NCBI RefSeq assembly: GCF_003298775.1
Contig: NZ_QNTQ01000011.1
Span: 102,555-166,554, forward strand
Length of the DNA: 64,000 bases
Direction: 5' to 3'
Source: Rhodosalinus halophilus
GTDB lineage: Bacteria > Pseudomonadota > Alphaproteobacteria > Rhodobacterales > Rhodobacteraceae
The notes beneath the pieces are model-generated. The model searched no databases, had not been told where the DNA came from, and saw only the letters and a list, made by a program, of their open reading frames with translations. The position numbers and the translations under genes were made by a program. Below are positions 1 through 7,483 of the stretch, piece after piece (the first letter of the stretch is position 1; every line of letters starts with the position of its first letter).

Positions 1-2
1 AC

Positions 3-419
3 CACGCCATGCTGGACCGCTCGGGATACTACGCGCTCGCCCGGCTCGACCCGGACAACCACAACCACCCGAAGGAACGGCAGCTCGACTTCTTCGGCGG
101 GCTGCGCTGGCGCTTCGAGGAGCATGTGCCGCCGGAGCGCCGCAAGATCGACCGCATCTCGATCTTCCGGGCGAAGCCGGGGCTGCGGCTGCGCACGGAT
201 CACACATTCTCGGACGAGGAATACAACACCTACGCCTGCCCCTGGCACAACAACCTCACGGCCGCAGTCGCCTCGTTCCGCACGGCCAAGGCGCTGCGCG
301 CCAACCCCGGTTCGCGCTACGACATCACGAGCTTCCGCTGGCGCAACTCCGTGCCCTTCGAGTGGCACTCGCGCCAGTTGCTGGACCTCGGGCTGATGGA
401 GCCGGGGCAGTGGTTCTGA
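3..419 (+). CDS. Hypothetical protein, C-terminal part (cut by window edge)
   Basis: The frame is open to the left edge (codons run from base 3) and ends with TGA at 417-419, so only the last 138 codons of a longer gene are probably visible. The visible part is rich in Arg, His and aromatic residues, has no signal peptide or membrane segment, and ends in EPGQWF. I do not recognise the family. An ATG at base 9 could serve as a start, but no ribosome binding site can be judged this close to the edge. It converges on fabI, with a large inverted repeat in between. Confidence 0.65.
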   Translation, partial: HAMLDRSGYYALARLDPDNHNHPKERQLDFFGGLRWRFEEHVPPERRKIDRISIFRAKPGLRLRTDHTFSDEEYNTYACPWHNNLTAAVASFRTAKALRANPGSRYDITSFRWRNSVPFEWHSRQLLDLGLMEPGQWF

Positions 420-446
420 CCGAAGCGCGCGGAGGCACCGCCGCAT

Positions 447-511
447 GGGTATTTGCTGACCATTGAAAGGCGCGAAACGCGCGCACCTCTTTCAATGGTT
501 CTCAAATACCC
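447..511. repeat. Long interrupted inverted repeat between convergent genes
   Basis: Arms GGGTATTTG (447-455) and ACCATTGAAAG (459-469) pair exactly with CTTTCAATGGT (489-499) and CAAATACCC (503-511). A 3x3 internal loop separates the two stems. The 19-base loop itself contains GCGCG-AAA-CGCGC (470-482). It lies between the stop codons of the first gene and fabI. It could be a bidirectional terminator or a dispersed palindromic element; no other copy of the whole unit is in this window. Confidence 0.7.
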
Positions 512-543
512 AAACCCGGCCTCGGGGGCCGGCGCGCGGCCTG

Positions 544-1335
544 TCAGAGGTTCTCGAGCTGCGGCATGCCGAGGACGTGAAAGCCGCCGTCCACGTGCAC
601 GATCTCTCCGGTCGTGAAGGCGCCTGCGTCGGAAACGAGCCAGACGGCCGTGCCGCCCACCGCCTCCAGCGTCGCGTTCGACCGCATCGGCGCGTTCGTC
701 GCGGTGTGCTTGTAGGTCCGCCGCGCGCCGCCGATGGCCGCCCCTGCGAGGGTCTTCATCGGGCCGGGCGAGATCGCGTTGACGCGGATGCCTTCGGGGC
801 CGAGGTCGTTGGCGAGATAGCGCGTCGCCGCCTCGAGGGCGGCCTTGGCCACGCCCATCACGTTGTAGCTGGGCACCACCTTGTTCGAGCCCTGATAGGT
901 CAGGGTGATGAGCGCGCCCCCGTTGTCCTTCATCAGCGGCTGGGCGCGGCGGGCCACGTCGATGAAGGAATAGGCCGAGATGTCGAGCGAATGCTTGAAG
1001 TTGTCGCGGGTGGTGTTGATGAAGCGACCGGTCAGTTCCGACTTGTCGGAATAGGCGATGGCGTGCACGAGGAAGTCGATCGTCGGCCAGCGCGCCGCCA
1101 GCGCCTCGAAGGCCGCGTCCATCGCCGCGTCGTCGGTCACGTCGCAGTCGAGCAGGATGTCCGAGCCGACCGAGGCCGCCAGCGGCTCGACCCGCTTGCC
1201 GAAGGCCTCGCCCTGATAGGTGAAGGCGAGCTCGGCCCCGGCGGCGTGCATGGCCCGTGCGATGCCCCAGGCAATCGAGCGGTCGTTGGCGACGCCCATG
1301 ATCAGACCGCGTTTGCCTGCAAGCTGTTCCGCCAT
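544..1335 (-). CDS. fabI: Enoyl-[acyl-carrier-protein] reductase (NADH)
   Basis: Catalyses the last step of each fatty-acid elongation cycle in the cytosol, reducing trans-2-enoyl-ACP with NADH. The 263-residue protein is the usual FabI length, opens with the variant nucleotide-binding segment GLIMGVANDRSIAWG typical of FabI, and carries the Tyr-x6-Lys catalytic pair (Y157, K164, in SYNVMGVAK). It is the third gene of fabA-fabB-fabI on the minus strand, 9 bases after fabB, so probably co-transcribed. Family assignment is firm. Because this enzyme is the triclosan/isoniazid-type target class, the residues around Y147/Y157 are the ones of interest for inhibitor binding. Confidence 0.96.
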   Translation of the reverse strand: MAEQLAGKRGLIMGVANDRSIAWGIARAMHAAGAELAFTYQGEAFGKRVEPLAASVGSDILLDCDVTDDAAMDAAFEALAARWPTIDFLVHAIAYSDKSELTGRFINTTRDNFKHSLDISAYSFIDVARRAQPLMKDNGGALITLTYQGSNKVVPSYNVMGVAKAALEAATRYLANDLGPEGIRVNAISPGPMKTLAGAAIGGARRTYKHTATNAPMRSNATLEAVGGTAVWLVSDAGAFTTGEIVHVDGGFHVLGMPQLENL

Positions 1336-1344
1336 CGCCCGCCC

Positions 1345-2574
1345 CTACCCGTGATACTTGCTCAGCAGCATCGACCCGTTGGTGCCGCCGAAACCGAAGC
1401 TGTTGGTCATCACCGTGTCCAGTCCCGCGTCGTCGACCCGCACGGTCGCGATCTCACCCGGCCGGATGCCGGGATCGAGCGTCTCGACGTTGATCGAGGG
1501 GGTGATGAAATCATGCTCGAGCATCAGCAGGCAGTAGATCGCCTCCTGCGCCCCGGCCGCACCCTGGCTGTGGCCGGTCATCGACTTGGTCGAGCTGATG
1601 GGTGGCGTCGCGCCCTCGCCCCAGATGCGACGCACCGACTCGACTTCGCCGACGTCGCCCACCGGCGTCGATGTGCCATGCGCGTTGATGTAGCCGACCT
1701 TGCGATCCTCCGGCAGCGTCTGAAGCGCGAGGCGCATCGCCCGCTCGCCGCCCTCGCCGGACGGCGCGACCATGTCGTGCCCGTCCGAGGTGGCGCCGTA
1801 GCCGGTGACTTCGGCGTAGATCTTCGCACCGCGCGCCTTCGCGCGTTCCAGATCCTCCAGCACGACGATGCCGCCGCCGCCCGAGATCACGAAGCCGTCG
1901 CGATCGGCGTCGAAGGCGCGGCTGGCGCGCTCGGGCCTGTCGTTGAACTTGGCGCTCATCGCACCCATCGCGTCGAAGAGGCACGACAGCGTCCAGTCGA
2001 GCTCCTCGCCGCCGCCGGCGAACATCACGTCCTGCTTGCCCATCATGATCTGTTCGGCGGCGTTGCCGATGCAGTGCAGCGAGGTCGAGCAGGCCGAGGT
2101 GATCGAGTAGTTGATCCCCTTGATGTGGAAAGCCGTGGCGAGGTTGGCGCTGATCGTCGACGACATGCACTTCGGCACGGCGAAGGGGCCGATGCGCTTG
2201 GGGCTGCCTTTTTCAAGGACCGTCTGATGCGCAGCCAGCATCGCCGAGGTGGACGGTCCGCCCGAGCCGGCGACGAGGCCGGTGCGCTCGTTCACGATGT
2301 CGGCCTCTTCCAGCCCCGCGTCGGCGATGGCCTGTTGCATCGCGATATGCGCATAGGCCGCCCCCGGCCCCATGAAGCGCAGCGTCCGCTTGTCGACATG
2401 CGCGCTCACGTCGAGGTCGATCGCGCCCGCGATCTGGCTGCGAAAGCCGTGCTCCTTCATCTCCGCGTTGGCGGTGATTCCGGAGCGCCCCTCGCGGAGC
2501 GATTGCAGAACCTCGGCGGCGTTGGTCCCGATGGACGAGACGATGCCGAGCCCGGTGACGACGACACGGCGCAT
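1345..2574 (-). CDS. fabB: Beta-ketoacyl-[acyl-carrier-protein] synthase I
   Basis: Condensing enzyme that extends acyl-ACP with malonyl-ACP and, in the FabA/FabB pathway, elongates the cis-3-decenoyl intermediate to make unsaturated fatty acids. The 409 residues show the KAS catalytic triad: C162 (in TSACSTSLHC), H299 (NAHGTSTPVGD) and H335 (TGHSQGAAGA). The His-His pattern marks a KAS I/II elongation enzyme, not the Cys-His-Asn FabH type. Immediate partner fabA lies 22 bases upstream. FabB rather than FabF is inferred from the fabA linkage and overall length. Confidence 0.95.
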   Translation of the reverse strand: MRRVVVTGLGIVSSIGTNAAEVLQSLREGRSGITANAEMKEHGFRSQIAGAIDLDVSAHVDKRTLRFMGPGAAYAHIAMQQAIADAGLEEADIVNERTGLVAGSGGPSTSAMLAAHQTVLEKGSPKRIGPFAVPKCMSSTISANLATAFHIKGINYSITSACSTSLHCIGNAAEQIMMGKQDVMFAGGGEELDWTLSCLFDAMGAMSAKFNDRPERASRAFDADRDGFVISGGGGIVVLEDLERAKARGAKIYAEVTGYGATSDGHDMVAPSGEGGERAMRLALQTLPEDRKVGYINAHGTSTPVGDVGEVESVRRIWGEGATPPISSTKSMTGHSQGAAGAQEAIYCLLMLEHDFITPSINVETLDPGIRPGEIATVRVDDAGLDTVMTNSFGFGGTNGSMLLSKYHG

Positions 2575-2596
2575 GGGCGCACTCCTCTGCGGCGGT

Positions 2597-3109
2597 TCAG
2601 ACCTCGGCGGTGGCGAGTCCCACCTTCATGTCCCTGACCTCGCAGACGGTTTCCCCGTCCGCCTCGACCCGCCCGTTGGCGACGCCCATCTTGAGCCGAC
2701 GCTCGATCACGCGGGTGAAGTCCACGACGTAGCGCACGAGCCGGCGGTCCGGGCGCACCATGCCGGTGAGCTTCACCTCGCCCGCGCCCAGCGCGAAGCC
2801 CTGCCCCTGCCAGCCGCGCCAGCCGAGATTGAATCCGGTCAGCTGCCAGAGCCCGTCGAGCATCAGGCAGCCGGGCATGACCGGGTTGCCGGGGAAATGA
2901 CAGGCGAAGAACCACAGGTCGGGGTGGATGTCGAGCTCGGCTATGACATGGCCCTTGCCGTGCGCGCCACCGTCGGCGCTGACATCGGTGATCCGGTCCA
3001 TCATCAGCATCGGAGGCTCGGGGAGCTGGGCGTTGCCGGGGCCGAAAAGCTCCCCGCGCGCGCATTGCAGCAGACCCTCCTTGTCGAAGCTGGTGGGATA
3101 GTCCGCCAT
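2597..3109 (-). CDS. fabA: 3-hydroxydecanoyl-ACP dehydratase/isomerase
   Basis: Dehydrates 3-hydroxydecanoyl-ACP and isomerises trans-2- to cis-3-decenoyl-ACP, the branch point for unsaturated fatty acids. Catalytic His71 ([12 protein letters not shown]) and Asp85 (LDGLWQL) are both present. I choose the ATG at 3109 (MADYPTSF, 170 residues, standard FabA length): GAGGAG sits 9 bases upstream. An in-frame ATG at 3139 would add ten residues, but it lies only a few bases after the predicted transcription start. First gene of fabA-fabB-fabI and divergent from irr, a recurrent arrangement in alphaproteobacteria. Confidence 0.95.
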   Translation of the reverse strand: MADYPTSFDKEGLLQCARGELFGPGNAQLPEPPMLMMDRITDVSADGGAHGKGHVIAELDIHPDLWFFACHFPGNPVMPGCLMLDGLWQLTGFNLGWRGWQGQGFALGAGEVKLTGMVRPDRRLVRYVVDFTRVIERRLKMGVANGRVEADGETVCEVRDMKVGLATAEV

Positions 3110-3150
3110 CCGGGCGTGCTCCTCGATGCTGGTCTGCATGGCTGGTTTCC

Positions 3151-3178
3151 CCTATCACCGGCCCGAAGGGTCCTGCAA
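3151..3178 (-). promoter_or_regulatory. Candidate fabA promoter
   Basis: On the minus strand TTGCAG (3178-3173) is followed after 16 bases by GATAGG (3156-3151). Initiation would fall near 3145, leaving a leader of about 35 bases before the chosen fabA start. It faces the irr promoter about 50 bases away. This is a visual match only. Confidence 0.45.
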
Positions 3179-3224
3179 GTGCGTGCGGCATGGCGCGAAG
3201 GCCATAAAAGAACGGCGTTTTCCG

Positions 3225-3254
3225 TTGAAACATGCCGCCTTCGCGCTCTATATT
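3225..3254 (+). promoter_or_regulatory. Candidate irr promoter
   Basis: TTGAAA (3225-3230), an 18-base spacer and TATATT (3249-3254) lie about 30 bases before the irr start. The AT-rich -10 stands out in GC-rich DNA, and the surrounding TCTATATTGC could also serve as an iron-control type operator, which I cannot test by eye. Confidence 0.5.
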
Positions 3255-3283
3255 GCGTCAGTGTGGACGAAAGGCGAGGCCAT

Positions 3284-3700
3284 ATGACACCCGAGGCGAC
3301 GAACCGCGGGGCGGAATGGTTGTCCGGCGCCGGGCTGCGCCCGACGCGGCAGCGGTTGACGCTGGCGGCACTGCTTGTCGGTGACGGCCGCAACAGGCAT
3401 GTCACGGCCGAAAGCCTTTTCGCCGCTGTTCAGGACAGCGGCGAAAAGGTGTCGCTGGCGACCGTCTACAACACGCTGCGCGCCTTCTGCGACGCGGGAC
3501 TGATGAAGGAGATCACCGTGGACGGGTCGAAGAGCTACTTCGACACCAACACGCATGATCACCCGCATTTCTTTTGGGAAGACGACGGCCGCCTCTCGGA
3601 TGCCCCGCACGACGAGCTCGAGATCACCCGCCTTCCGTCGGCGCCCGAGGGTGCCGAAATCTCGAAGGTCGATGTCGTGATCCGGCTGCGCCGCCGCTGA
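3284..3700 (+). CDS. irr: Iron response regulator Irr (Fur family)
   Basis: Cytosolic transcription regulator that in alphaproteobacteria senses iron through haem rather than directly binding Fe2+. The 138-residue protein has the Fur winged-helix region (LRPTRQRLTLAALL and ATVYNTLRAFCDAGL, residues 18-74) and the Irr-type His cluster HDHPHFFW at 91-98. It lacks the Cys-x-x-Cys structural zinc motifs of true Fur. A GTG at 3263 would add seven residues; the ATG gives the usual length. It is divergent from fabA and shares a 174-base control region. Family certain; the Irr label rests on the His motif and synteny. Confidence 0.9.
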   Translation: MTPEATNRGAEWLSGAGLRPTRQRLTLAALLVGDGRNRHVTAESLFAAVQDSGEKVSLATVYNTLRAFCDAGLMKEITVDGSKSYFDTNTHDHPHFFWEDDGRLSDAPHDELEITRLPSAPEGAEISKVDVVIRLRRR

Positions 3701-3718
3701 TCGCCTCCGGGCCGGGCG

Positions 3719-5359
3719 TCAGCCGGTCGGAATGTCGTGGCGGTAGGGCGCCACAAAGGCGTCGGGGATTTCCCTCTCGTCGTAGACGCCGATCAGAATA
3801 CCCTTCGGCATCGCGCCCGAGCGCATGCGCCGGTCGAGTTGCGCGTCCGACTGGGTAATGCGCTGTGAATCGCGTCGCGCCCAGCGCGCAAGATGCTCGT
3901 ACATCCGCGCAATCACCCCGGCGTGGGCCGGATCGCCGCCGAGGTCGGTCAGCTCCTGGGGGTCGGCCGCCCGGTCGAAGAGCATGGGCCGGAACCCGCC
4001 CTCGGCGTGCACGAACTTCCATCGATGGTCGGCCAGCATGAAGAGCCGCGCGTCCCGAGCGGAGACGCCGAGCTTCTCGCGCACGGGCGTGTGGGCGTAG
4101 TTGTATTCGCTGACCGCGACCTCGCGCCAGTCCTCGGGCGCCTCGCCGCGCAGGAAGGGCATCAGCGAGCGGCCCTCGACGATGTGGCGCGGCACCTCTC
4201 CGCCGGCCATCTCGATGAAGGTGGCCGGCAGGTCGATCGCCTCGACCAGCGCATCGCAGGTCGTGCCGCGGGTGGCGTCGGCCTCGGGCGAGGGATCGTG
4301 AATGATGAGCGGCACCTTCACCGAACAGTCGTGAAAGAGATCCTTCTCCCCCATCCAGTGATCGCCCAGATAGTCGCCGTGGTCCGAGGTCAGCACGATG
4401 ACGGTGTCGCGGTCCCTCCCCGTCTCCTCCAGCCAGTCGAGCAGGCGGCCGAGTTGCGCGTCGGCCTGCGCGATCAGGCCCATGTAGGCGGGGATCACCG
4501 TTTCGCGCACCTCGTCGCGGGAAAAGCTCTGGGCCACACGGTTCTCCATGAAGGCGGCATAGACGGGGTGCGGATGCTCGCGCTCCGCCTCCGAGCGCAC
4601 CGCAGGCAACACGTGCTCCGGCCCGTAGAGGTCGTGCCACGGCGCGGGAACGATGTAGGGCCAGTGCGGTTTGATGTAGCTCAGATGAGCGCACCAAGGA
4701 CCGCTCGCCTGCTCCATGAAGTCGATGGCCCGGTCGGTGAGCCACGGCGTCTCGCTGTCCTCGTCGCGGATGTTGGCGGGCTTCGCGGCGTTCCTCATGA
4801 ACCAGCCCGATGCCACCTGATTGCCCTCGAGCCCGGCGTTGGCGAAATCGGCCCAGGGGTTCTCGCCCGGATAACCCCTGGCCTTGAGATACTCGTTGTA
4901 GGGCGACCGGCGCGTGTCGTAGGCGCCTTCGGCGCCGTTGGTCCACAGCCCGTCGTCGCGGATCCAGACGTCGAAGCCGCATTCGGCCTGCCGCGCGCCG
5001 ATCACGCTGTCGGGCGCGAGACCGAGGCGCGCCATCCCTTCCGCGTCCACGGTCATGTGCGTCTTGCCGATCAGCCAGCAGCCCATGCCGAGCGCGCGCA
5101 GGTGATCGCCCATGGTGATCTCGCCCACGCGCAGCGGATAGTTGTTGTTGGCCGCGCCGTGCGAATGCACGTAGCGGCCGGTATAGGTGGACATGCGCGA
5201 CGAGCCGCAGACCGGCGACTGCGCGTAGGCCTCGGTGAAGCGCACCCCCTTCGCCGCCACGCGGTCGAAATTCGGCGTCTTCAGATGCGGATGGCCGTAG
5301 CAGCCCAGGTAGTCGAACCGGAGCTGGTCGTACATGACAAAGAGGATGTTGCGGGCCAC
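3719..5359 (-). CDS. Sulfatase-superfamily hydrolase (arylsulfatase or phosphonate monoester hydrolase type)
   Basis: A 546-residue member of the alkaline phosphatase/sulfatase fold. Metal ligands are visible at D11 (MYDQLR), D326-H327 (TSDHGDYLGDH), and K100-H101 (GKTHM). The nucleophile motif is C51-G-S-S-R55, where the Cys would be converted to formylglycine; the third position is Ser, not the usual Pro/Ala. No signal peptide is seen, so the enzyme is probably cytosolic, which fits phosphonate/phosphodiester or choline-sulfate type substrates better than a secreted arylsulfatase. The start is the only plausible ATG. It precedes no maturase (FGE or anSME) in this window. Next upstream is a metallo-beta-lactamase-fold gene 81 bases away. 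Exact substrate unknown. Confidence 0.82.
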   Translation of the reverse strand: MARNILFVMYDQLRFDYLGCYGHPHLKTPNFDRVAAKGVRFTEAYAQSPVCGSSRMSTYTGRYVHSHGAANNNYPLRVGEITMGDHLRALGMGCWLIGKTHMTVDAEGMARLGLAPDSVIGARQAECGFDVWIRDDGLWTNGAEGAYDTRRSPYNEYLKARGYPGENPWADFANAGLEGNQVASGWFMRNAAKPANIRDEDSETPWLTDRAIDFMEQASGPWCAHLSYIKPHWPYIVPAPWHDLYGPEHVLPAVRSEAEREHPHPVYAAFMENRVAQSFSRDEVRETVIPAYMGLIAQADAQLGRLLDWLEETGRDRDTVIVLTSDHGDYLGDHWMGEKDLFHDCSVKVPLIIHDPSPEADATRGTTCDALVEAIDLPATFIEMAGGEVPRHIVEGRSLMPFLRGEAPEDWREVAVSEYNYAHTPVREKLGVSARDARLFMLADHRWKFVHAEGGFRPMLFDRAADPQELTDLGGDPAHAGVIARMYEHLARWARRDSQRITQSDAQLDRRMRSGAMPKGILIGVYDEREIPDAFVAPYRHDIPTG

Positions 5360-5440
5360 GCGCCCCTCCCTGATCGCGGCGGGCGGAGGCTAGACCGCGA
5401 CGCCGCGCGGGACAAGTCGGAGAGGCAGGCGCCGCGCGCG

Positions 5441-6163
5441 TCAGCGCAGCACCCGCGTCATCCCGTCCACCGCCACGCTGACCGCGACGCCGCGCGCGCG
5501 CCCCCAGTCCCGCAGCCGCGCGTCGATCGCGGCGGCGTCGCCCTCGACGATCTGCGTGCCGCAATGGGTGACGATCGCCTCCGGCACGCCCTCCTGCTCG
5601 CACCAGGTGAGCTGGGTGCGCACCGGCGTATGCCCGATCAGGTGCGCGCCGCGCTTGCGCACCATCGACCGGTCGAGCGTCGCACCATCCCCGATATAGA
5701 GGTGGCAGCCCGCGAGCGCCGCCTCCCGCGCGTGGATGTAGACCAGGTCGGGACCGTAGAAGATCGTGACCCGCCCGGCCGAGACGCGATAGCCCACGGC
5801 GGGGCAGCGGGTGGAATGCTCCACCTCGAAGGCCTCGAAGCAGATGCCCTCGATCCCGGTCGGCCTGTGCGGCGTCACGACGGCGCGGCGATCGATCGGA
5901 TAGCCGCCAATGTCCTCCCATGTCGCATCGGTGGCGTGCACGGGGCACGGCGCGCCGTCCTTCAGACCCCAGGCGTGGTCGGGGTGCGCGTGAGTGAGCA
6001 GGATCGCATGAGGATCGACGTCTTCGATCCGGCCGCGCCAGTCCGCGCCGCAATCGATCATCACACGCCTGTGGTAATACTCGACCAGAAGCGCGCTGTG
6101 CATCCAGTGCGCCGCCGTCCGCGCCTCGATCTCGCCGCGGGTGCCGAGAAAGGTGAGCTTCAT
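5441..6163 (-). CDS. Metallo-beta-lactamase-fold hydrolase
   Basis: A 240-residue protein beginning with LTFLGTRG, typical of the RNase Z/PhnP-like branch of the MBL superfamily. The dinuclear metal motif is H58-A-H60-P-D62-H63. Later His residues in GHTP (about 161) and THCG (about 202) could complete the site. No signal peptide, so cytosolic. It reads in the same direction as the downstream sulfatase-like gene; the pair may handle related phospho- or sulfo-esters, but that is inference from adjacency. The substrate cannot be told from sequence alone. Confidence 0.8.
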   Translation of the reverse strand: MKLTFLGTRGEIEARTAAHWMHSALLVEYYHRRVMIDCGADWRGRIEDVDPHAILLTHAHPDHAWGLKDGAPCPVHATDATWEDIGGYPIDRRAVVTPHRPTGIEGICFEAFEVEHSTRCPAVGYRVSAGRVTIFYGPDLVYIHAREAALAGCHLYIGDGATLDRSMVRKRGAHLIGHTPVRTQLTWCEQEGVPEAIVTHCGTQIVEGDAAAIDARLRDWGRARGVAVSVAVDGMTRVLR

Positions 6164-6201
6164 GGGCCCTCAACTCCACGCACCCTGGCAGGGTTTGGCG
6201 C

Positions 6202-6287
6202 TGGTGCCCGCGGCGAGATTCGAACTCGCACGGCCTATCGGCCTGGGGATTTTAAGTCCCCTGTGTCTACCGTTCCACCACGCGGGC
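6202..6287 (-). tRNA. tRNA-Leu (TAA)
   Basis: On the minus strand the acceptor GCCCGCG (6287-6281) pairs with CGCGGGC (6212-6206), followed by discriminator A and an encoded CCA (6204-6202). The anticodon loop holds TAA, a long variable arm is present (class II tRNA), and the T-loop reads GTTCGAATC. Total 86 bases including CCA. The TAA anticodon reads the UUA/UUG leucine codons. Confidence 0.96.
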
Positions 6288-6325
6288 CGGGGGTGACCAT
6301 AACGGGGCCGCCGGCGGCGGGGAAG

Positions 6326-6853
6326 TCAGAGCTCCTCGCCCTTCAGAAGGCTCCGCTCGGGCAGCCACGGGTTGAGCGCCAGCGCCGCGCGCAGCACTGC
6401 CTGCGCCTCCGCCTCGCGGCCCAGCGCCGTCAGCGTCAGCGCCTTGCCCGAGAGCGCGCCGAGGTGGCGCGGGGACCGCTCCAGCGCCGCGTTCAGGTCG
6501 TCGAGCGCGGCGGTGAAGTTCTGGTTCAGGTAGTGCACGAAGGCGCGCTGGTTCCAGCCCTCGGCCCAGTCGGGGCAGTAGTCGATCAGCCGGTCGAAGG
6601 CCTGCAGCGCGCCCAGCAGGTCCCAGCTTTCGCGCATCCGCATGCCGCGGGTGAGCACCGCCTGCGCCGCCTCGTCCGGCGCGTCGGTGTAGAGTTCCCA
6701 GGCGCGGTCGTTGAGCGGCTGCGCGGTGGCCGGATCGGGCGCGGCCTGCATCCGGTCGTAGAGCTTCGAGAGCGCCTCGGAATGATCGGGCGGCGGCGGG
6801 CACTCGGCCAGCGCGGGGCCGGCGAGCAGGACAAGGGCGATGAGGGCACGCAT
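6326..6853 (-). CDS. Secreted tetratricopeptide-repeat protein
   Basis: A 175-residue protein with a signal peptide (MRALIALVLLAGPALA, cleaved before ECPPPP) and two to three TPR-like helical pairs between residues about 65 and 160, including DWAEGWNQRAFVHYLNQNFT and HLGALSGKALTLTALGRE. TPRs mediate protein contacts, so a periplasmic adaptor role is likely but unproven. I start at the ATG at 6853 because it begins directly with the signal peptide; a frame-open extension upstream adds an unlikely Arg-rich stretch. It sits between tRNA-Leu and putR, without an obvious operon partner. Confidence 0.78.
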   Translation of the reverse strand: MRALIALVLLAGPALAECPPPPDHSEALSKLYDRMQAAPDPATAQPLNDRAWELYTDAPDEAAQAVLTRGMRMRESWDLLGALQAFDRLIDYCPDWAEGWNQRAFVHYLNQNFTAALDDLNAALERSPRHLGALSGKALTLTALGREAEAQAVLRAALALNPWLPERSLLKGEEL

Positions 6854-6900
6854 GGAACAAGCATCCCCGCCCCTGCCCCGCCGATCAAGACACATGCGCG

Positions 6901-7386
6901 TCAGCCGGCATCGACCGGCCCGCTCTCCTTCACCGCCTGCATGGCGACGTAGGTGGAGGTATTGGCGACATGCGGCAGGGTCGAGATGCGCTCGGCCAGC
7001 ACGGCGCGATAGGCGCGCATGTCGGGCGTGCGCACCTTGAGCAGGTAGTCGAAGCTGCCGGCGATCAGATGCGCCTCCTCGATCTCGGGCACCGCTGCCA
7101 CGGCGGCGTTGAAGGCTTCGAGCGCCGCCTCGCGCGTGTCGGTGAGCTTGACCTCGACGAAGGCCACATGCTCGCGGTTCAGCCGGATCGGGTCGAGGAT
7201 GGCGCGGTAGCCGCGAATCACGCCCGTGCTTTCCAGCCGCTTGAGCCGCGCCTGCACCGGCGATTTCGACAGTCCGACGCGACGGGCGAGGTCCGTGACG
7301 CTCACCCGACCGTCGCGGGCGAGTTCATCCAGAATCGCACGGTCGAAGCTGTCCAGCCCGCCCGATACCCGTTCATCCTGCGCCAA
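6901..7386 (-). CDS. putR: Lrp/AsnC-family regulator, probable proline-utilisation regulator PutR
   Basis: A 161-residue Lrp-type regulator: N-terminal helix-turn-helix (FDRAILDELARDGRVSVTDL to RLKRLESTGVI, residues about 9-55) and C-terminal RAM effector domain (HVAFVEVKLTD onward). I place the start at TTG (7386): GGAG lies 8 bases upstream and the length then equals that of the family. ATG codons further upstream run into putA and lack a binding site. It is divergent from putA with 97 bases between, the standard layout where PutR activates putA in response to proline. The name rests on that synteny. Confidence 0.85.
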   Translation of the reverse strand: MAQDERVSGGLDSFDRAILDELARDGRVSVTDLARRVGLSKSPVQARLKRLESTGVIRGYRAILDPIRLNREHVAFVEVKLTDTREAALEAFNAAVAAVPEIEEAHLIAGSFDYLLKVRTPDMRAYRAVLAERISTLPHVANTSTYVAMQAVKESGPVDAG

Positions 7387-7483
7387 GGAGCAAACTCCGT
7401 CGTTTCGTCCACTGATCGGAGCGTATCGGGAAAATCGCCTGCCGTCATGGTGATAAACTATGTGAAACGACAGGAGGTGCCCC

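Noticed and set aside
3109..3139. fabA starting at the ATG at 3139
   Set aside because: It lacks a good ribosome site and would lie a few bases after the predicted transcription start; the ATG at 3109 has GAGGAG and the standard family length.
3893..6952. Thousand-codon plus-strand frame across the sulfatase, MBL and tRNA-Leu genes
   Set aside because: It reads through a tRNA gene and antisense to two well-supported enzymes; composition is typical of a shadow frame.
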